A stretch of DNA of 64,000 nt from Streptomyces sp. P3 (GCA_016893485.2 JAFEKX020000001.1:682001-746000); one strand, 5' to 3'; counted from the stretch's first letter, positions 36,102-46,318 are shown. Translations and numbers: made by a program. The notes: generated from the sequence alone by a model not told the origin.

Positions 36102-37073
36102 ATGACTGCATCACGCCTTCCCGCACCGCCCGAAGCCGCCCGGGAACCAGACCCGAACCCGGACCTGGAACCCCTCACGCTGAGCTGGGACAGCTGCGTG
36201 TCCCGGGCCCTCGTGCACCGGAACGCGGTCGCCGAAGTTCTGCTCACCGACGCCCGAGCACTGTCCGACGGCCATTTCCTCCTCGCCGCGCAGTGGCCGC
36301 GCTCGTACACCACGTCCGCCACCTCCGATTCCGGTACCGCTGCCACCGAGCACCACGACCCGATGCTCGCAGCCGAGACCATCCGTCAAGTCGGCCTGTA
36401 CATCTGCCAGAAGTTTCTCGGCGCCCCGAACACGAGCAGGCCCGTGATCAGAAACGTCGGCTTCCAGATCGACAACAGCGCGGAACCGGTGGTCGGTTAC
36501 GGCGCCACCGACGTGTTGTGCCGGGCAGAGGTGTTCGACGTACGTCACCTAAACGACGTCCCCTATCCGGTCGCACTGAGCGTGCGGCTTCAATTCTCCG
36601 CCGCCGGACGGGAGTTCGGCTCGGCCGTCGGACGCGTCCGGGTCCTGTCCGACAGGGAGTACGAGGTGTTCCGCGGCCCGAACGCGGCCGCCGCTCCCGT
36701 CCCGGGCACCGTGCACGGACGGCCGTCGCCCGCGGAGGTGTCGGTCCCCTCCCCGGCGACGTGATGCTCGTCCGCGACCCCTCCGGCGCCCTGCTGGTGG
36801 CACCCGCCGACCTTCGCCACCCCCGTTATTTCGACCACCCCAGCGACCACGTCCCCGGCATGGTCCTCCTGGAAGCGGCCCGGCAGGCGGCCTGCCTGGC
36901 AGGGGCCTCCCCGGCCGGCTGAACGGCTGCCACATGCACGCCCTGCGCTTCACCGAATGGAACTCCCCGCCCAGGTCGAATGCGCGCCGGCCGAGGACGG
37001 CTGGACCTTCCGGATCACCCAGGACGGCGAACCGACCGCGACCGGCACCCTGTCGTTCGCGACGGAGGCGTAA
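36102..37073 (+). CDS. AfsA/ScbA-type gamma-butyrolactone synthase (three frameshifts)
   Basis: Two hotdog-fold repeats of the A-factor biosynthesis family. Repeat 1 has LVHRNAVAEVLLTDAR and, further on, MLAAETIRQVGLYICQKFLG. Repeat 2 has DHVPGMVLLEAARQAACLA. These acyltransferases condense a beta-ketoacyl chain with dihydroxyacetone phosphate to start gamma-butyrolactone signals. Breaks lie near 36745, 36913 (CCC read as CC) and 36972 (C5 read as C4); repaired length is 324 residues ending at TAA 37071-37073. ATG 36102 lacks a clear ribosome site. It is paired with the ScbR-like gene. Confidence 0.85.
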
Positions 37074-37079
37074 TTCACC

Positions 37080-37107
37080 CGCACGGGCAGGCCTGTTGAC
37101 CCGTGCG
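37080..37107 (+). terminator. Hairpin after the AfsA-type gene
   Basis: An 8-bp perfect stem (CGCACGGG at 37080-37087 with CCCGTGCG at 37100-37107) and a 12-base loop starts 7 bases after the stop codon. Confidence 0.6.
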
Positions 37108-37584
37108 CCGGACGCCTGTCCGCTCGATGGACGGGCGGGCGTCCACCACACAGAGCACCGAATATCGGGCAGTCGCCGACGCGACCCCGGACATCGACAT
37201 ACGGAAATCGGCATACGGCGGATACGGCATCCGCTTCGAGGCGTCCCGTCCCCGGCCGCGTTCCGCCCCCGCCGAACCGCAGCAGCGACCGCCGCGATGC
37301 CTCTGCCCGCCGCGCGACCGCCGCCGAGCGCAGCCCGTCGCCCTGCTCCGCCAACTCCCGTGCGGAGGCACCTACTGGAGCCACGAGGGCGGCGACGGCG
37401 GATACATCACCCTCAACGGCGTCACAAACGACGGCAGGCGAAGCGCGGTCGTCTCCATGTCGGAGGCGCGTGGGGACACGGCGGCGGGGGCGGCGGGGCG
37501 CCCATTGAGCGCAGGCATGGTCGTCGCGGTAGGTGAAGGGTGCCTGGGGCCGGTTTCTTCGAGTCGAGGGCTTCGCGGCCCAAG
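37108..37584. other. No supported gene
   Basis: About 480 bp between the AfsA terminator and the MerR stop. A plus-strand frame (37103-37594) contains one protein-like stretch (GDGGYITLNGVTNDGRRSAVV), possibly a remnant of a small protein, but there is no good ribosome site and codon use is uneven. I make no call. Confidence 0.3.
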
Positions 37585-38396
37585 TTACTGGTGAGCTAAG
37601 GCAGTTGCCGGACGCGCCGACGCTCCTGCCTTGGGGCGGGACTCAAGGTACGCCTCCAACTCCGCGGCCCCGGTGAGCATCGCGCGCCCCCGCCGGGACA
37701 ACCGATCACGCCAGTCGCTCAGCGCGGCCTCCAAGGGCTCCAGTCCGCCCGCTGCCCGTACCTGGGCGAGCAGCGGGGCGATCTGGTCCAACAGGTAGCC
37801 ACCACGCCGGAGTTGGTGGGCCAGGCGGGCATCGCGTACGTCGGCCTCGTCGTAGACGCGGTAGCCGGTCTGCGGGTCGCGGTGAGGGCGTACCAGTCCG
37901 GCGCGCTCCCATTTGCGTAGCGTCGCGGGGCGGATGCCGAGCTTCTCCGCCAGCGGACCGATGAATGTGGCGCCGGATGCCGACGCGGACGTAGGCCACG
38001 GCCCGGACTCTGCGGTCGGCTTGGGCTGTAGTGCTGTCGCCTCGTTGGCATCCAGGTCGCGGAGGGCCCGCTCCACCGCCTGAAGGGTCCGACGGTCGTC
38101 CAGGAGTTCGGCGTGACTCTCGTCGATGAGGCGGAAGGCTTCCTCTTCGGCGCCCTCGTTCACGGCCCGCATGATCGACGCCGCCGTCGCGTGGCCGTGG
38201 CCCGGCACCAGGGCGAGGAAGGCGCGCAGGGCACGTGCGTGGAGCGGGGTGTAGGTGCGGTAGCCGTGGGGGGTGCGATCGGCGGCGGGAGGATGCCCGC
38301 CTCCTCGTAGTTCCTGATCGCCTGTGTCGACAGGCCGTGTCCGCGCGCCAGGTCGACCGGCCTCAGTCGCTCCTTGCTTTGAAGGTTTCTGGCCAT
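37585..38396 (-). CDS. MerR family regulator with two HTH domains (TioE-like; one frameshift)
   Basis: An N-terminal MerR HTH (LRPVDLARGHGLSTQAIRNYEEAGILPP...HGYRTYTPLHARALRAF, residues 9-60) and, further on, a second complete MerR HTH (IGPLAEKLGIRPATLRKWERAGL...GYRVYDEADVRDARLAHQL, about 155-210) lie in one 270-residue protein, the layout of the TioE family. One C is missing near 38297 (CCCGCC read as CCGCC). ATG 38396. It is divergent from the erythromycin esterase gene across 58 bp that contain a perfect dyad, its likely operator. Confidence 0.82.
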
Positions 38397-38433
38397 GAGC
38401 CTGCCGATATCGCGAGAAAGTTTCAACCGAAGG

Positions 38434-38451
38434 TTCAACGATAGCGTTGAA
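38434..38451. promoter_or_regulatory. MerR-type operator (inferred)
   Basis: A perfect 7-4-7 inverted repeat, TTCAACG-ATAG-CGTTGAA, ends 3 bp before the esterase ATG; a partial copy (GTTTCAACC) lies just upstream. Position and symmetry fit a MerR-family site that controls both divergent genes. Confidence 0.7.
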
Positions 38452-38454
38452 GGC

Positions 38455-39672
38455 ATGGCTACCGACATCAAGGACATCGTCCACGCCGTCGAGGCGCCCG
38501 CTGTCATGAGGCTGCTTCCGGGCCGGCCACGACTCCTCGCGCTCGGCGAACCCACCCACGGCGAAGACACTCTCCTCGACCTCCGCAACGAACTCTTCCG
38601 GCAGCTCGTCGAGCAGGAGGGCTACGACACGATCGCGATCGAGAGCGACTGCATGGCGGGCCTGGCCGTGGACGACTACGTCACCTCGGGCACGGGCACG
38701 CTCGACGAGGTCATGGCCCATGGTTTCAGTCACGGCTGGGGTGCCTTCGCCGGCAACCGTGACCTCGTCCGCTGGATGCGCGCCCACAACATCCGCGCCG
38801 ACAAGGACGGCAGGCCCGCGTCCGAGCGGCTCCGGTTCGCCGGTGTCGACGGTCCGCTGGAGATCACGGGCGCCGCGAGTCCCCGGCAGGCCCTCGTCTC
38901 GCTTCACCGCTGCCTATCGGTGTGGGTGACCGCGGACTTGCTCCCCTGTACCGCGGAAACTCTCGACCGCCTGCTCGGAACCGACGACCGCTGGACCGAG
39001 CCGGCCGCGATGATGGACCCGGGCCGGTCCGTGGGACGGTCCGCCGATGCCACTCAACTACGTTTGCTGACTGCCGAGTTGACGGCACTGCTGGACACCC
39101 GGTCGCCACACCTGCTCGCCGTGGCTTCCCGTGACGACCTGGATCGCGCCCACCTGTACGCGCGTACCGCGACCGGCCTGCTGCGTTACCACCACTGGAT
39201 GGCCGACACCTCACCGGCCCGCTTGACCCGGCTGGTCGAGATACGGGACCAGATGATGGCCCAGAACCTCCTCGCCCTCACCGACCGGGGTTCCGTACTC
39301 GTCAACGCCCACAACTCCCATCTCCAGCGCGGGAAGAGCACGATGCGCATGGGCGGGGCGCCGCTGGAGTGGTGGAGCGCAGGAGCACTGGTGCATGCCC
39401 AACTCGGCTGCCAGTACGCCTTCTTGGCCACAGCCCTCGGCACGATCCCGCATCAGGGCGTGGACACCCCGCCGTCGGACACCGTCGAGGGCCTCCTGTA
39501 CGCGCGCCCTGAGGACCAGTGCCTCGTCGACGCCTCCGGCCTGGCCGCCACCCTCGCCAGCCGACGTCCCGCGCCCCGCGTATCCCCGTGGTTCGGCTAC
39601 GCCCCGCTCGACCCGACTCAACTGTTGGACGTGGACGGCGTCGTGTTCGTCAAGGATGTCGTGCGGAGCTAG
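38455..39672 (+). CDS. Erythromycin esterase family protein
   Basis: 405 residues, intact. The LLALGEPTHGEDTLLDLRN segment (residues 28-46) holds the conserved catalytic His/Glu region of erythromycin esterases (EreA/EreB), and VNAHNSHLQRGKSTMRMGG matches the second motif. EreA/B open the macrolide lactone; most Streptomyces homologues have no tested substrate, so a resistance role is inference. ATG 38455 follows AAGGC. It is divergent from the double-HTH MerR regulator, which suggests induction by a small molecule. Confidence 0.88.
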   Translation: MATDIKDIVHAVEAPAVMRLLPGRPRLLALGEPTHGEDTLLDLRNELFRQLVEQEGYDTIAIESDCMAGLAVDDYVTSGTGTLDEVMAHGFSHGWGAFAGNRDLVRWMRAHNIRADKDGRPASERLRFAGVDGPLEITGAASPRQALVSLHRCLSVWVTADLLPCTAETLDRLLGTDDRWTEPAAMMDPGRSVGRSADATQLRLLTAELTALLDTRSPHLLAVASRDDLDRAHLYARTATGLLRYHHWMADTSPARLTRLVEIRDQMMAQNLLALTDRGSVLVNAHNSHLQRGKSTMRMGGAPLEWWSAGALVHAQLGCQYAFLATALGTIPHQGVDTPPSDTVEGLLYARPEDQCLVDASGLAATLASRRPAPRVSPWFGYAPLDPTQLLDVDGVVFVKDVVRS

Positions 39673-39988
39673 CCTCGGGTGGTCAACTCACCCGTAGAAC
39701 ATGGGGTGGAGAGTCGAGACACGCAGCCACCGGGTCCGCCCCTGCCCGGGGTGATGCCCCGGCGACCCCAAGGACTTGGGCGTCCCTCACGAACACGCCC
39801 TCCTCGTCCAGCAATCCGACGATGATTGCGGGCATGACACTGGACCGGTCCCGGCCCGTTTTGACGGACATCGCTGCCGGTCGCAGACCTGGCGGTCGCC
39901 AACCGGCCCTCGGGGTGGTCGGCCGCATCGTAACTCCGGACCGAGACGTGTTGCGCTGGAGCGCACTCCGACTCCTAGGTTCGAACAC
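39673..39988. other. No supported gene
   Basis: 316 bp between the esterase and the aldo/keto reductase remnant. A minus-strand frame (39683-39835, start MPAIIVGLLDEEGVFVRDA) looks weakly protein-like but has no ribosome site or recognised family. Confidence 0.3.
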
Positions 39989-40425
39989 GTGCGATACAGC
40001 AAGCTCGGAACGACCGGACTGGAAGTCTCCGGCCTCACCCTCGGCTGCATGAGCTTCGGTGAGCGCCAGTCGGGACATCAACAGGCAGGCCCTGGAGAGC
40101 GGCGTCAACTCCTCGACACGGCCAACGGGTACAGCGCCGGAAGTAGCGAGGAGCTCGTCGGCCAGGCCGTCAAGGACTTCACGCGGCGCGAGGAGGTCGT
40201 TCTCTCCACCAAGGTCTGGATGCGGATGCGTCCCGGCCCAGGTCGCCGTGGCCTGAGTCATGCGCAACCGGCGGTGGCCTCACCCATCGTCGGGTCACCA
40301 AGCCGGCCCAACTGGCCGACGCGGTCGCCACGGTGGACGTCGAACTTGACGAGGACGAGACGGCGTACTTGGAGGAGCCCTACAACCGCACGAGGCCGCC
40401 TACCTGGAGGAGTCCTTCTACAAGT
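39989..40425 (+). pseudogene. Aldo/keto reductase remnant with internal deletion
   Basis: The N-terminus of an aldo/keto reductase is clear (RYSKLGTTGLEVSGLTLGCMSFGE from GTG 39989, then, after an internal gap, NLDTANGYSAGSSEELVGQA-like text with catalytic Asp and Tyr). After STKVWMRM the sequence jumps to the C-terminal family region (AQVAVAWVMRN-like, then QLADAVATVDVELDEDETAYLEEPY). Some 160 central residues are absent and the reading frame changes at least twice. It cannot make an active enzyme even if single-base errors are corrected. The 200 bp after it (40426-40628) show nothing. Confidence 0.75.
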
Positions 40426-40628
40426 CACACCCCAGGGCGGGCTCCCGGCAGTCCGGGCTACCGCCGACCGTCGACCAGTCCTCGGCTCGGCCTCCCTGTG
40501 GTCGACCCGGCGGTACTTGCGGACGGTCGCGCGACACTCACCGGTCCGCACGCTCACGTCCGTTCACCAGCGGGCACTGAAACCACCGTGAAACCGAGCT
40601 GAATGCCCCCTGCCGCACGCTCTGCGCC

Positions 40629-41572
40629 ATGACCACGACGACCCACGAACTAGCGATCTCGGCCACCGGGTTGCGCAAGACTTACGGCGACAAAACGGTC
40701 CTCGACGGCATCAACCTGGCCGTCCCCACCGGCACCATCTTCTCCCTCCTCGGCCCCAACGGCGCAGGCAAGACCACCGCCGTCAAAATCCTCTCCACCC
40801 TCATCGCCGCCGACGCCGGTCAACTGCACGTCGGCGGACACGACTTGACCCTCGATCCGCAGGCTGCACGGGCGACGATCGGCGTCACCGGGCAGTTCTC
40901 CGCCGTCGACGGCCTCATCACCGGCGAGGAGAACATGCTCCTCATGGCCGACCTCCACCACCTCACCAAGCAGGAGGGACGGCGGGTCGCCGCCGACCTG
41001 CTGGAGCGCTTCGACCTGACCGACGCCGCCAAGAAACCCGCCTCCACCTACTCCGGCGGCATGAAGCGCCGCCTCGACCTCGCCATGACCCTCGTCGGCA
41101 ACCCCGGATCATCTTCCTCGACGAACCCACCACCGGCCTCGACCCACGCAGCCGCCACACCATGTGGGGCATCATCCGCGAACTCGTCTCCGGCGGTACG
41201 ACCGTCTTCCTCACCACCCAATACCTGGACGAGGCCGACGAACTCGCCGACACCATCGCCGTGTTGAACGACGGCCGCATCGCCGCCCAAGGCAGCGCCG
41301 ACGAACTGAAGCGACTCGTGCCCGGCGGACACGTACGCCTGCGCTTCACCGACCCGGACGCCTACCAGTCCGCCGCGACCGCCCTGCGCGAAGCAACGGC
41401 GGACGACGACGCACTGGTCCTACGGATTCCCAGCGGCGGCAGCCAACGCGAACTGCGCGCCATCCTGGACTGGGTGGACGCGGCGGGTATCGAGGCCGAC
41501 GAACTCTCCGTCCACACCCCCGACCTCGACGACGTGTTCTTCACCCTGCCTGACGGCTACCAACACCGTTGA
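40629..41572 (+). CDS. DrrA-type ABC transporter ATP-binding protein (one frameshift)
   Basis: An antibiotic-resistance-type ATPase: Walker A GPNGAGKTT (about residue 41), Q-loop VTGQFSAVDGLITGEENM, signature YSGGMKRRLDLA, Walker B IIFLDEPTTGLDPRSR, H-loop FLTTQYLDEADELAD, and the C-terminal DrrA domain ending DDVFFTLPDGY. One C is missing near 41105. Repaired length is 314 residues. DrrA proteins work with a membrane partner DrrB encoded directly downstream; here no permease follows, so it may use a distant partner. Confidence 0.88.
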
Positions 41573-41719
41573 TCCGACAGGGATATGACGTACGGTCAGG
41601 ACCCCGCCGACGAACCGTTCGTCAGGTCGCACCTGAACAACCCGAGTCCCTGAACAGCCCCAGCCGGTCACGGAAAAGCGTTCGCCTTCACTCACCGAGC
41701 GTCGCTAATCTCGCAGGTC

Positions 41720-42697
41720 ATGGGAGCGCGAGCGCAGTACGTGGTGGTCGAGAACGGCACCTGGCAGCGGTATTACTCACACTGGGCCGCCAACCGGGTG
41801 GCGGACGACCTGCTGCCCGGCCCGGCCGCGGCGACCCGCTGCTTCCGTGCCAACCGGGAGATCGACGAATGGCTGGACGACGTGTGGTGCGAGGGCGCCG
41901 CACTGGTCGACCACGACCGCCGGGTCCTGCTCTGGTTCGCAGACGTGGGCAGTTGGGCCGACCATCTCGCCGCCCGCGCCGTACTGGCCCGGACCTGGCC
42001 GGGCTGGGACGTCCGCTTCGCACACGACGGCCTGGGCGACCTGACCCACCACCTGGGAATCGGCCGGGATCTGACCCGCTCGCCGGGCTGGTTCGAGACC
42101 TTCGAGCCCTCCGGGTTCCCGTACACCGAGTACGCCGAGCCCTCCTCCGTCGTCTCCCTGCGTCTGCCCGACGGAAGCGTCCGCGCGTGGGGCAGCGACT
42201 GGGAACCCATCGACCACCTCGCGGGCGGCCCCGGCCTGCTCGACCCGATCGTCGCGTCGCCGCCCACGCCCGCGCTCACCGACATGCCCGACGGCGGCGT
42301 CCATTTCGACCCGCAGACCCGCACGGTCTCCCTCTGGGCGGTGCGGACCGTGGCCGGCCTCCACGACTGGCCATTGCCACGCTGGGAGGACTGGACCCTG
42401 GACTTCCGCGGCGACGACCACACCCACCAGGCCGGACTGCTTCCCGCAGAGTTCCCCTTCCCCCGGCCCCCGCTCGCGCCCGCACTACGCAGGCTCGCCG
42501 ACCGCCTCGGCACCCCGCCGCCCGACAACGGCCCGCTGCTCGCCCGCGCCACGGCCGTGTCCGGCCCAGAGGGCACGACCACCGCGGTGAACCCCGCGGC
42601 ACTCGTCCCGCACGAACCGGCCGACCCCACTCCGGCCGAACTGACCTTGCTGCGTACGGCACTTGACGCACTGGTCGCGGCGGCGGAGGCGGACTGA
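41720..42697 (+). CDS. Conserved hypothetical protein
   Basis: 325 residues in an intact frame with Streptomyces codon use. The N-terminus (QYVVVENGTWQRYYSHWAAN) and the WFADVGSWADHLAAR, SLWAVRTVAGLHDWPLP and WEDWTLDFRGDDH segments look like a compact Trp-rich soluble protein. No signal peptide or membrane helix. I do not recognise a family. It lies between the DrrA-like gene, 147 bp upstream, and the convergent phosphoketolase gene. Confidence 0.75.
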   Translation: MGARAQYVVVENGTWQRYYSHWAANRVADDLLPGPAAATRCFRANREIDEWLDDVWCEGAALVDHDRRVLLWFADVGSWADHLAARAVLARTWPGWDVRFAHDGLGDLTHHLGIGRDLTRSPGWFETFEPSGFPYTEYAEPSSVVSLRLPDGSVRAWGSDWEPIDHLAGGPGLLDPIVASPPTPALTDMPDGGVHFDPQTRTVSLWAVRTVAGLHDWPLPRWEDWTLDFRGDDHTHQAGLLPAEFPFPRPPLAPALRRLADRLGTPPPDNGPLLARATAVSGPEGTTTAVNPAALVPHEPADPTPAELTLLRTALDALVAAAEAD

Positions 42698-42780
42698 CGC
42701 CTGCCGCGTCGGTTCCACCCGGGCCGCTGATCGCGACCAGCGCCGACGTCCGGAGTGCCGGGGAATGACGAGGGGGCCTG

Positions 42781-45171
42781 TCAGGCGTCCCAGGTCCACT
42801 CGGCGATTTCGGGCAGGTCGGTGCCGTGTTCGCGGATCCAGGCGTGGTGGCGGGTGCGGGCGTCGGCCATGGTCTGGCGTACGGCGGCTGCGCGCACGGC
42901 GAGGCCGGGCACGCGGTCGATGACGTCCATGACGAGGCGATAGCGGTCGAGGTCGTTGCGGACGACCATGTCGAAGGGTGTGGTCGTGGTGCCGGACTCC
43001 TTGTAGCCGCGCACGTGCAGGTTGGCGTGGCCGGAACGGCGGTAGGCGAGGCGGTGGATGAACCACGGGTAGCCGTGGTAGGCGAAGATGACGGGCTTGT
43101 CGGCGGTGAAGAGGCCGTCGTACTCGAAGTCCGGCATGCCGTGCGGGTGTTCGTCGCGGGGCAGGAGCCTCGTCATGTCGACGACGTTGACGACGCGCAC
43201 GGCGAGGTCGGGCAGGTGGCGGCGCAGCAACTGGGCGGCGGCCAGGGCCTCTTGGGTGGGGACGTCACCCGCGCAGGCGAGGACGACGTCGGGTTCGCCG
43301 CCGTTCTCGGTGCCGGCCCACTCCCAGATGCCGGCGCCGCGCGCGCAGTGGGCACGGGCCTGGTCCATGGTGAGCCAGTCGAAGCAGGGCTGCTTGCCGG
43401 CGACGACGACGTTGACGTAGTCGCGGCTGCGCAGGACGTGATCGGCCACGGAGAGAAGGGTGTTGGCGTCCGGCGGGAGGTAGACGCGGACGACCTCGGG
43501 GCTCTTGTTGAGGACGTGGTCGACGAAGCCGGGGTCCTGGTGCGAGAAGCCGTTGTGGTCCTGGCGCCAGACGTGCGACGTCAGAAGGTAGTTGAGGGAG
43601 GCGATGGGTGCCCGCCACGCCAACTCCCGCGATGTCTTCAGCCACTTGATGTGCTGGTTGACCATCGAGTCGACGATGTGCACGAACGCCTCGTAGCAGG
43701 AGAACAGTCCGTGCCGGCCGGTGAGGAGGTAGCCCTCGAGCCAGCCCTGGCAGGTGTGTTCGGAGAGGATCTCCATCACCCGGCCGTGTTGGTCCAAGTG
43801 CTCGTCGACCGGCAGGAGTTCGGCCTGCCAGGCCTTGCCGCTGGCGTTGAATACGGCCTGCAGCCGGTTGGAGGCGGTCTCGTCCGGGCCGACGAGCCGG
43901 AAGTCGCGGCTCGTCGAGGTGTCGTCCATGACCTGTTCGAGGAGGTCGCCGAGGATGCGGGTCGGCTCGTGCAGGGTCGTGCCCGGCTTGTCGACGGGGA
44001 CCGCGAACCGGTCGAGAGACGGGATCGGCAGGTCCCGTACGAGGAGACCCCCGTTGGCGTACGGGCTGGAGCCGAGGCGCTTGGTGCCCTCGGGCAGACA
44101 GGCGAGGACGTCCGCGACGGGCCGGCCCTCGGCGCCGAACAGTTCCTCCGGCCGGTACGACCGCAGCCACGCCTCCAACTGCCGTAGGCGCTCGGGGTTT
44201 TCGCGCACCTCGGCCAGCGGGACCTGGTGTGCGCGCCAGGTGCCCTCGACCGGGACGCCGTCGACCTCGGCGGGACCGGTCCAGCCCTTGGGCGTACGCA
44301 GCACGATCATCGGCCAGCGCACGCGCTCGGTGACGCCGTCCTCGCGGGCGGTGCGCTGCATCAGGGCGATGCGGTCCAGGGCGTCGTCGAACGCGGCGGC
44401 CATGGCCTGGTGCACCTGGAGCGGGTCGTCGCCGGTCACGTGGATCGGCTCGTGGCCGTATCCCCGCAGCAGTTCGTCGAGTTCGGACTCGGGAAGACGG
44501 GACAGGACGGTCGGGTTGGCGATCTTGTAGCCGTTGAGGTGCAGGATCGGCAGGACGGCGCCGTCGTGGAGCGGGTCGAGGAACTTGTTGGAGTGCCAGG
44601 CGGTGGCGAGCGGACCGGTCTCGGCCTCGCCGTCGCCGATGACGCAGGCGACCAGCAGGTCCGGGTTGTCGAAGGCGGCGCCGTAGGCGTGGGCGAGGGA
44701 GTAACCGAGTTCGCCGCCCTCGTGGATCGATCCCGGTGTCTCCGGCGCCACATGGCTCGGCACACCACCGGGGAAGGAGAACTGCTTGAAGAGCCGCTGC
44801 ATGCCCGCCCCGTCGCGCGAGACGTTCGGGTAGGTCTCGCTGTAGCTGCCCTCCAGCCAGGAGTTGGCGACCACGGAAGGGCCGCCGTGTCCCGGTCCCC
44901 ACACGCACAGCGCGTCCAGGTCACGTGCCTTGATCACCCGGTTGAGGTGGGTGTACACGAGGTTGAGGCCCGGCGAGGTACCCCAGTGGCCGAGCAGTCG
45001 CGGCTTGATGTGCTCGGGGCGCAGCGGCTCGGTGAGGAGCGGGTTCGCCATGAGGTAGATCTGGCCCGCCGCAAGGTAGTTGGCGGCCCGCCAGTGGGCG
45101 TCCAGGGTGCGCAGTTCGTCGTCGGAGAGTACGGACAGGGCGTTGGTGTCGTGCTGTTCGGCCTGGGACAT
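42781..45171 (-). CDS. xfp: Phosphoketolase (xylulose-5-P/fructose-6-P)
   Basis: 796 residues, the full family length. The TPP-binding motif [22 protein letters not shown] is at about 180-201; other family blocks are [21 protein letters not shown], the [20 protein letters not shown] loop, and the C-terminal [24 protein letters not shown]. The enzyme splits xylulose-5-phosphate (or fructose-6-phosphate) with phosphate into acetyl-phosphate and an aldose phosphate. ATG 45171 follows GGAGGC. Frame intact. A universal stress protein gene lies upstream on the same strand, a pairing common in actinobacteria under hypoxia or stationary phase. Confidence 0.93.
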   Translation of the reverse strand: MSQAEQHDTNALSVLSDDELRTLDAHWRAANYLAAGQIYLMANPLLTEPLRPEHIKPRLLGHWGTSPGLNLVYTHLNRVIKARDLDALCVWGPGHGGPSVVANSWLEGSYSETYPNVSRDGAGMQRLFKQFSFPGGVPSHVAPETPGSIHEGGELGYSLAHAYGAAFDNPDLLVACVIGDGEAETGPLATAWHSNKFLDPLHDGAVLPILHLNGYKIANPTVLSRLPESELDELLRGYGHEPIHVTGDDPLQVHQAMAAAFDDALDRIALMQRTAREDGVTERVRWPMIVLRTPKGWTGPAEVDGVPVEGTWRAHQVPLAEVRENPERLRQLEAWLRSYRPEELFGAEGRPVADVLACLPEGTKRLGSSPYANGGLLVRDLPIPSLDRFAVPVDKPGTTLHEPTRILGDLLEQVMDDTSTSRDFRLVGPDETASNRLQAVFNASGKAWQAELLPVDEHLDQHGRVMEILSEHTCQGWLEGYLLTGRHGLFSCYEAFVHIVDSMVNQHIKWLKTSRELAWRAPIASLNYLLTSHVWRQDHNGFSHQDPGFVDHVLNKSPEVVRVYLPPDANTLLSVADHVLRSRDYVNVVVAGKQPCFDWLTMDQARAHCARGAGIWEWAGTENGGEPDVVLACAGDVPTQEALAAAQLLRRHLPDLAVRVVNVVDMTRLLPRDEHPHGMPDFEYDGLFTADKPVIFAYHGYPWFIHRLAYRRSGHANLHVRGYKESGTTTTPFDMVVRNDLDRYRLVMDVIDRVPGLAVRAAAVRQTMADARTRHHAWIREHGTDLPEIAEWTWDA

Positions 45172-45255
45172 CGGAGGCTCCTGAAGTCATCGATGGGTCG
45201 ACGGTCGATGGACACGAACTACGGCGTCAGCGGCTGGAGTTGGCGACGATCGCGC

Positions 45256-45420
45256 TCATCCCTCCTCGGGCACGGTGGCGACCGGGCAGGCGGAGTGGTG
45301 CGGTAGGACGTGTGCCACCCGGCCCAGTTGGAGCCCGAGGTGGCCCGGGCGGCGCCTGGCTCCGACGACCAGGAGGTCGGCGTTCCGGGCGGCGTCCACG
45401 TGGACGGACCGGGTCGGTCC
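45256..45420 (-). pseudogene. Truncated universal stress protein C-terminal fragment
   Basis: The minus strand reads as the last 45-50 residues of a UspA domain: DAARNADLLVVGARRR, then LGLQLGRVAHVLPHHSACPVATVPEEG ending at TGA 45256-45258. There is no N-terminal part: the stop of the intact Usp gene (45437) lies just upstream. It is a remnant of a second, tandem Usp gene, perhaps lost by recombination between copies. It sits between Usp and phosphoketolase. Confidence 0.7.
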
Positions 45421-45436
45421 TTCGACCGTACGTGGG

Positions 45437-46318
45437 TCAGTCGTGGGCGACGACGGCTACGGGGGCGGTGGAGTGGTGCAGGACGCCGTGTGCGACCGGG
45501 CCGATGTGGGCACCGCGCCCACCGCGGCGGATTCGGCGGCCGATAACGACGAGGGAGGCCTCGCGGGAGGCGTCCACCAGGTGGTCGGCGGCGCTGCCGA
45601 CGCGCGGCTCCAGGAAGACCTCGGTGTCGGGGTGCTTCTGCCGCCAGGGACGCAGGGCCTGGGTGAGGGAGTCGGTCTCCTCACGGGAGAGCTCGTCGTG
45701 CAGGCCGGCGTCCAGCGCGAAGCCGTAGGCGTAGTACGGCGGGAGGCTCCAGCCGTAGACGACGCGCAGGCTGGTGCCGCGCCGGGCGGCCTCGGCGAAC
45801 GCGAACTCGATCACCGCGTCGGAGGGCCCGTCGGCGTCGAGGCCGAGGACCACGGGCCGGTCCTCGGGGTTCGTCTCGTCCCCGTCGACAGCCTGTTCGT
45901 CGGCCCGCACCAGGACCACGGGCAGTTCGGCACGCGCTACGACGGACAGCCCGACGGAACCGACGAGGAAGCCACCGACACCGCTCAGACCACGGGAGCC
46001 GAGGACCAGGAGTTCGGCGTCCTTCGCGGCACCCACCAGCCCGTCGGAGGGCGTACCGCTCACCTGCTCCACGGTCACGTCCACGCCGGGGTGGCGCCTG
46101 CGCAGACCCTCGCCCGCCTCACGCGGAATCCGCTCGCTCCACTGCTGCTGCGTCTCCGTGCCGACGAACGGGGCCCGGGCCAACGGGTCCGGTGCGGGCA
46201 CCCAGACATGGACGATCTTCAGCGGCAGACCGCGCAGTTCCGCCTCGCCGGCCGCCCACTCGGCGGCGGCGCGGCTCTCGGGTGAACCATCGAGACCTGC
46301 GACAACACTGCGGACCAT
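45437..46318 (-). CDS. Universal stress protein (two UspA domains)
   Basis: 293 residues with two UspA repeats. Domain 1 begins VVAGLDGSPESRAAAEWAAGE and ends LLVLGSRGLSGVGGFLVGSVG with the ATP-binding G-2x-G-9x-G pattern. Domain 2 begins VVLGLDADGPSDAVIEFAFAEA and ends VVIGRRIRRGGRGAHIGPVAH. ATG 46318 follows GAGGAGGAC. Double-domain Usps of actinobacteria bind ATP and accumulate in stationary phase or low oxygen. Frame intact. The truncated tail copy downstream shows this was once a tandem pair. Confidence 0.9.
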   Translation of the reverse strand: MVRSVVAGLDGSPESRAAAEWAAGEAELRGLPLKIVHVWVPAPDPLARAPFVGTETQQQWSERIPREAGEGLRRRHPGVDVTVEQVSGTPSDGLVGAAKDAELLVLGSRGLSGVGGFLVGSVGLSVVARAELPVVLVRADEQAVDGDETNPEDRPVVLGLDADGPSDAVIEFAFAEAARRGTSLRVVYGWSLPPYYAYGFALDAGLHDELSREETDSLTQALRPWRQKHPDTEVFLEPRVGSAADHLVDASREASLVVIGRRIRRGGRGAHIGPVAHGVLHHSTAPVAVVAHD

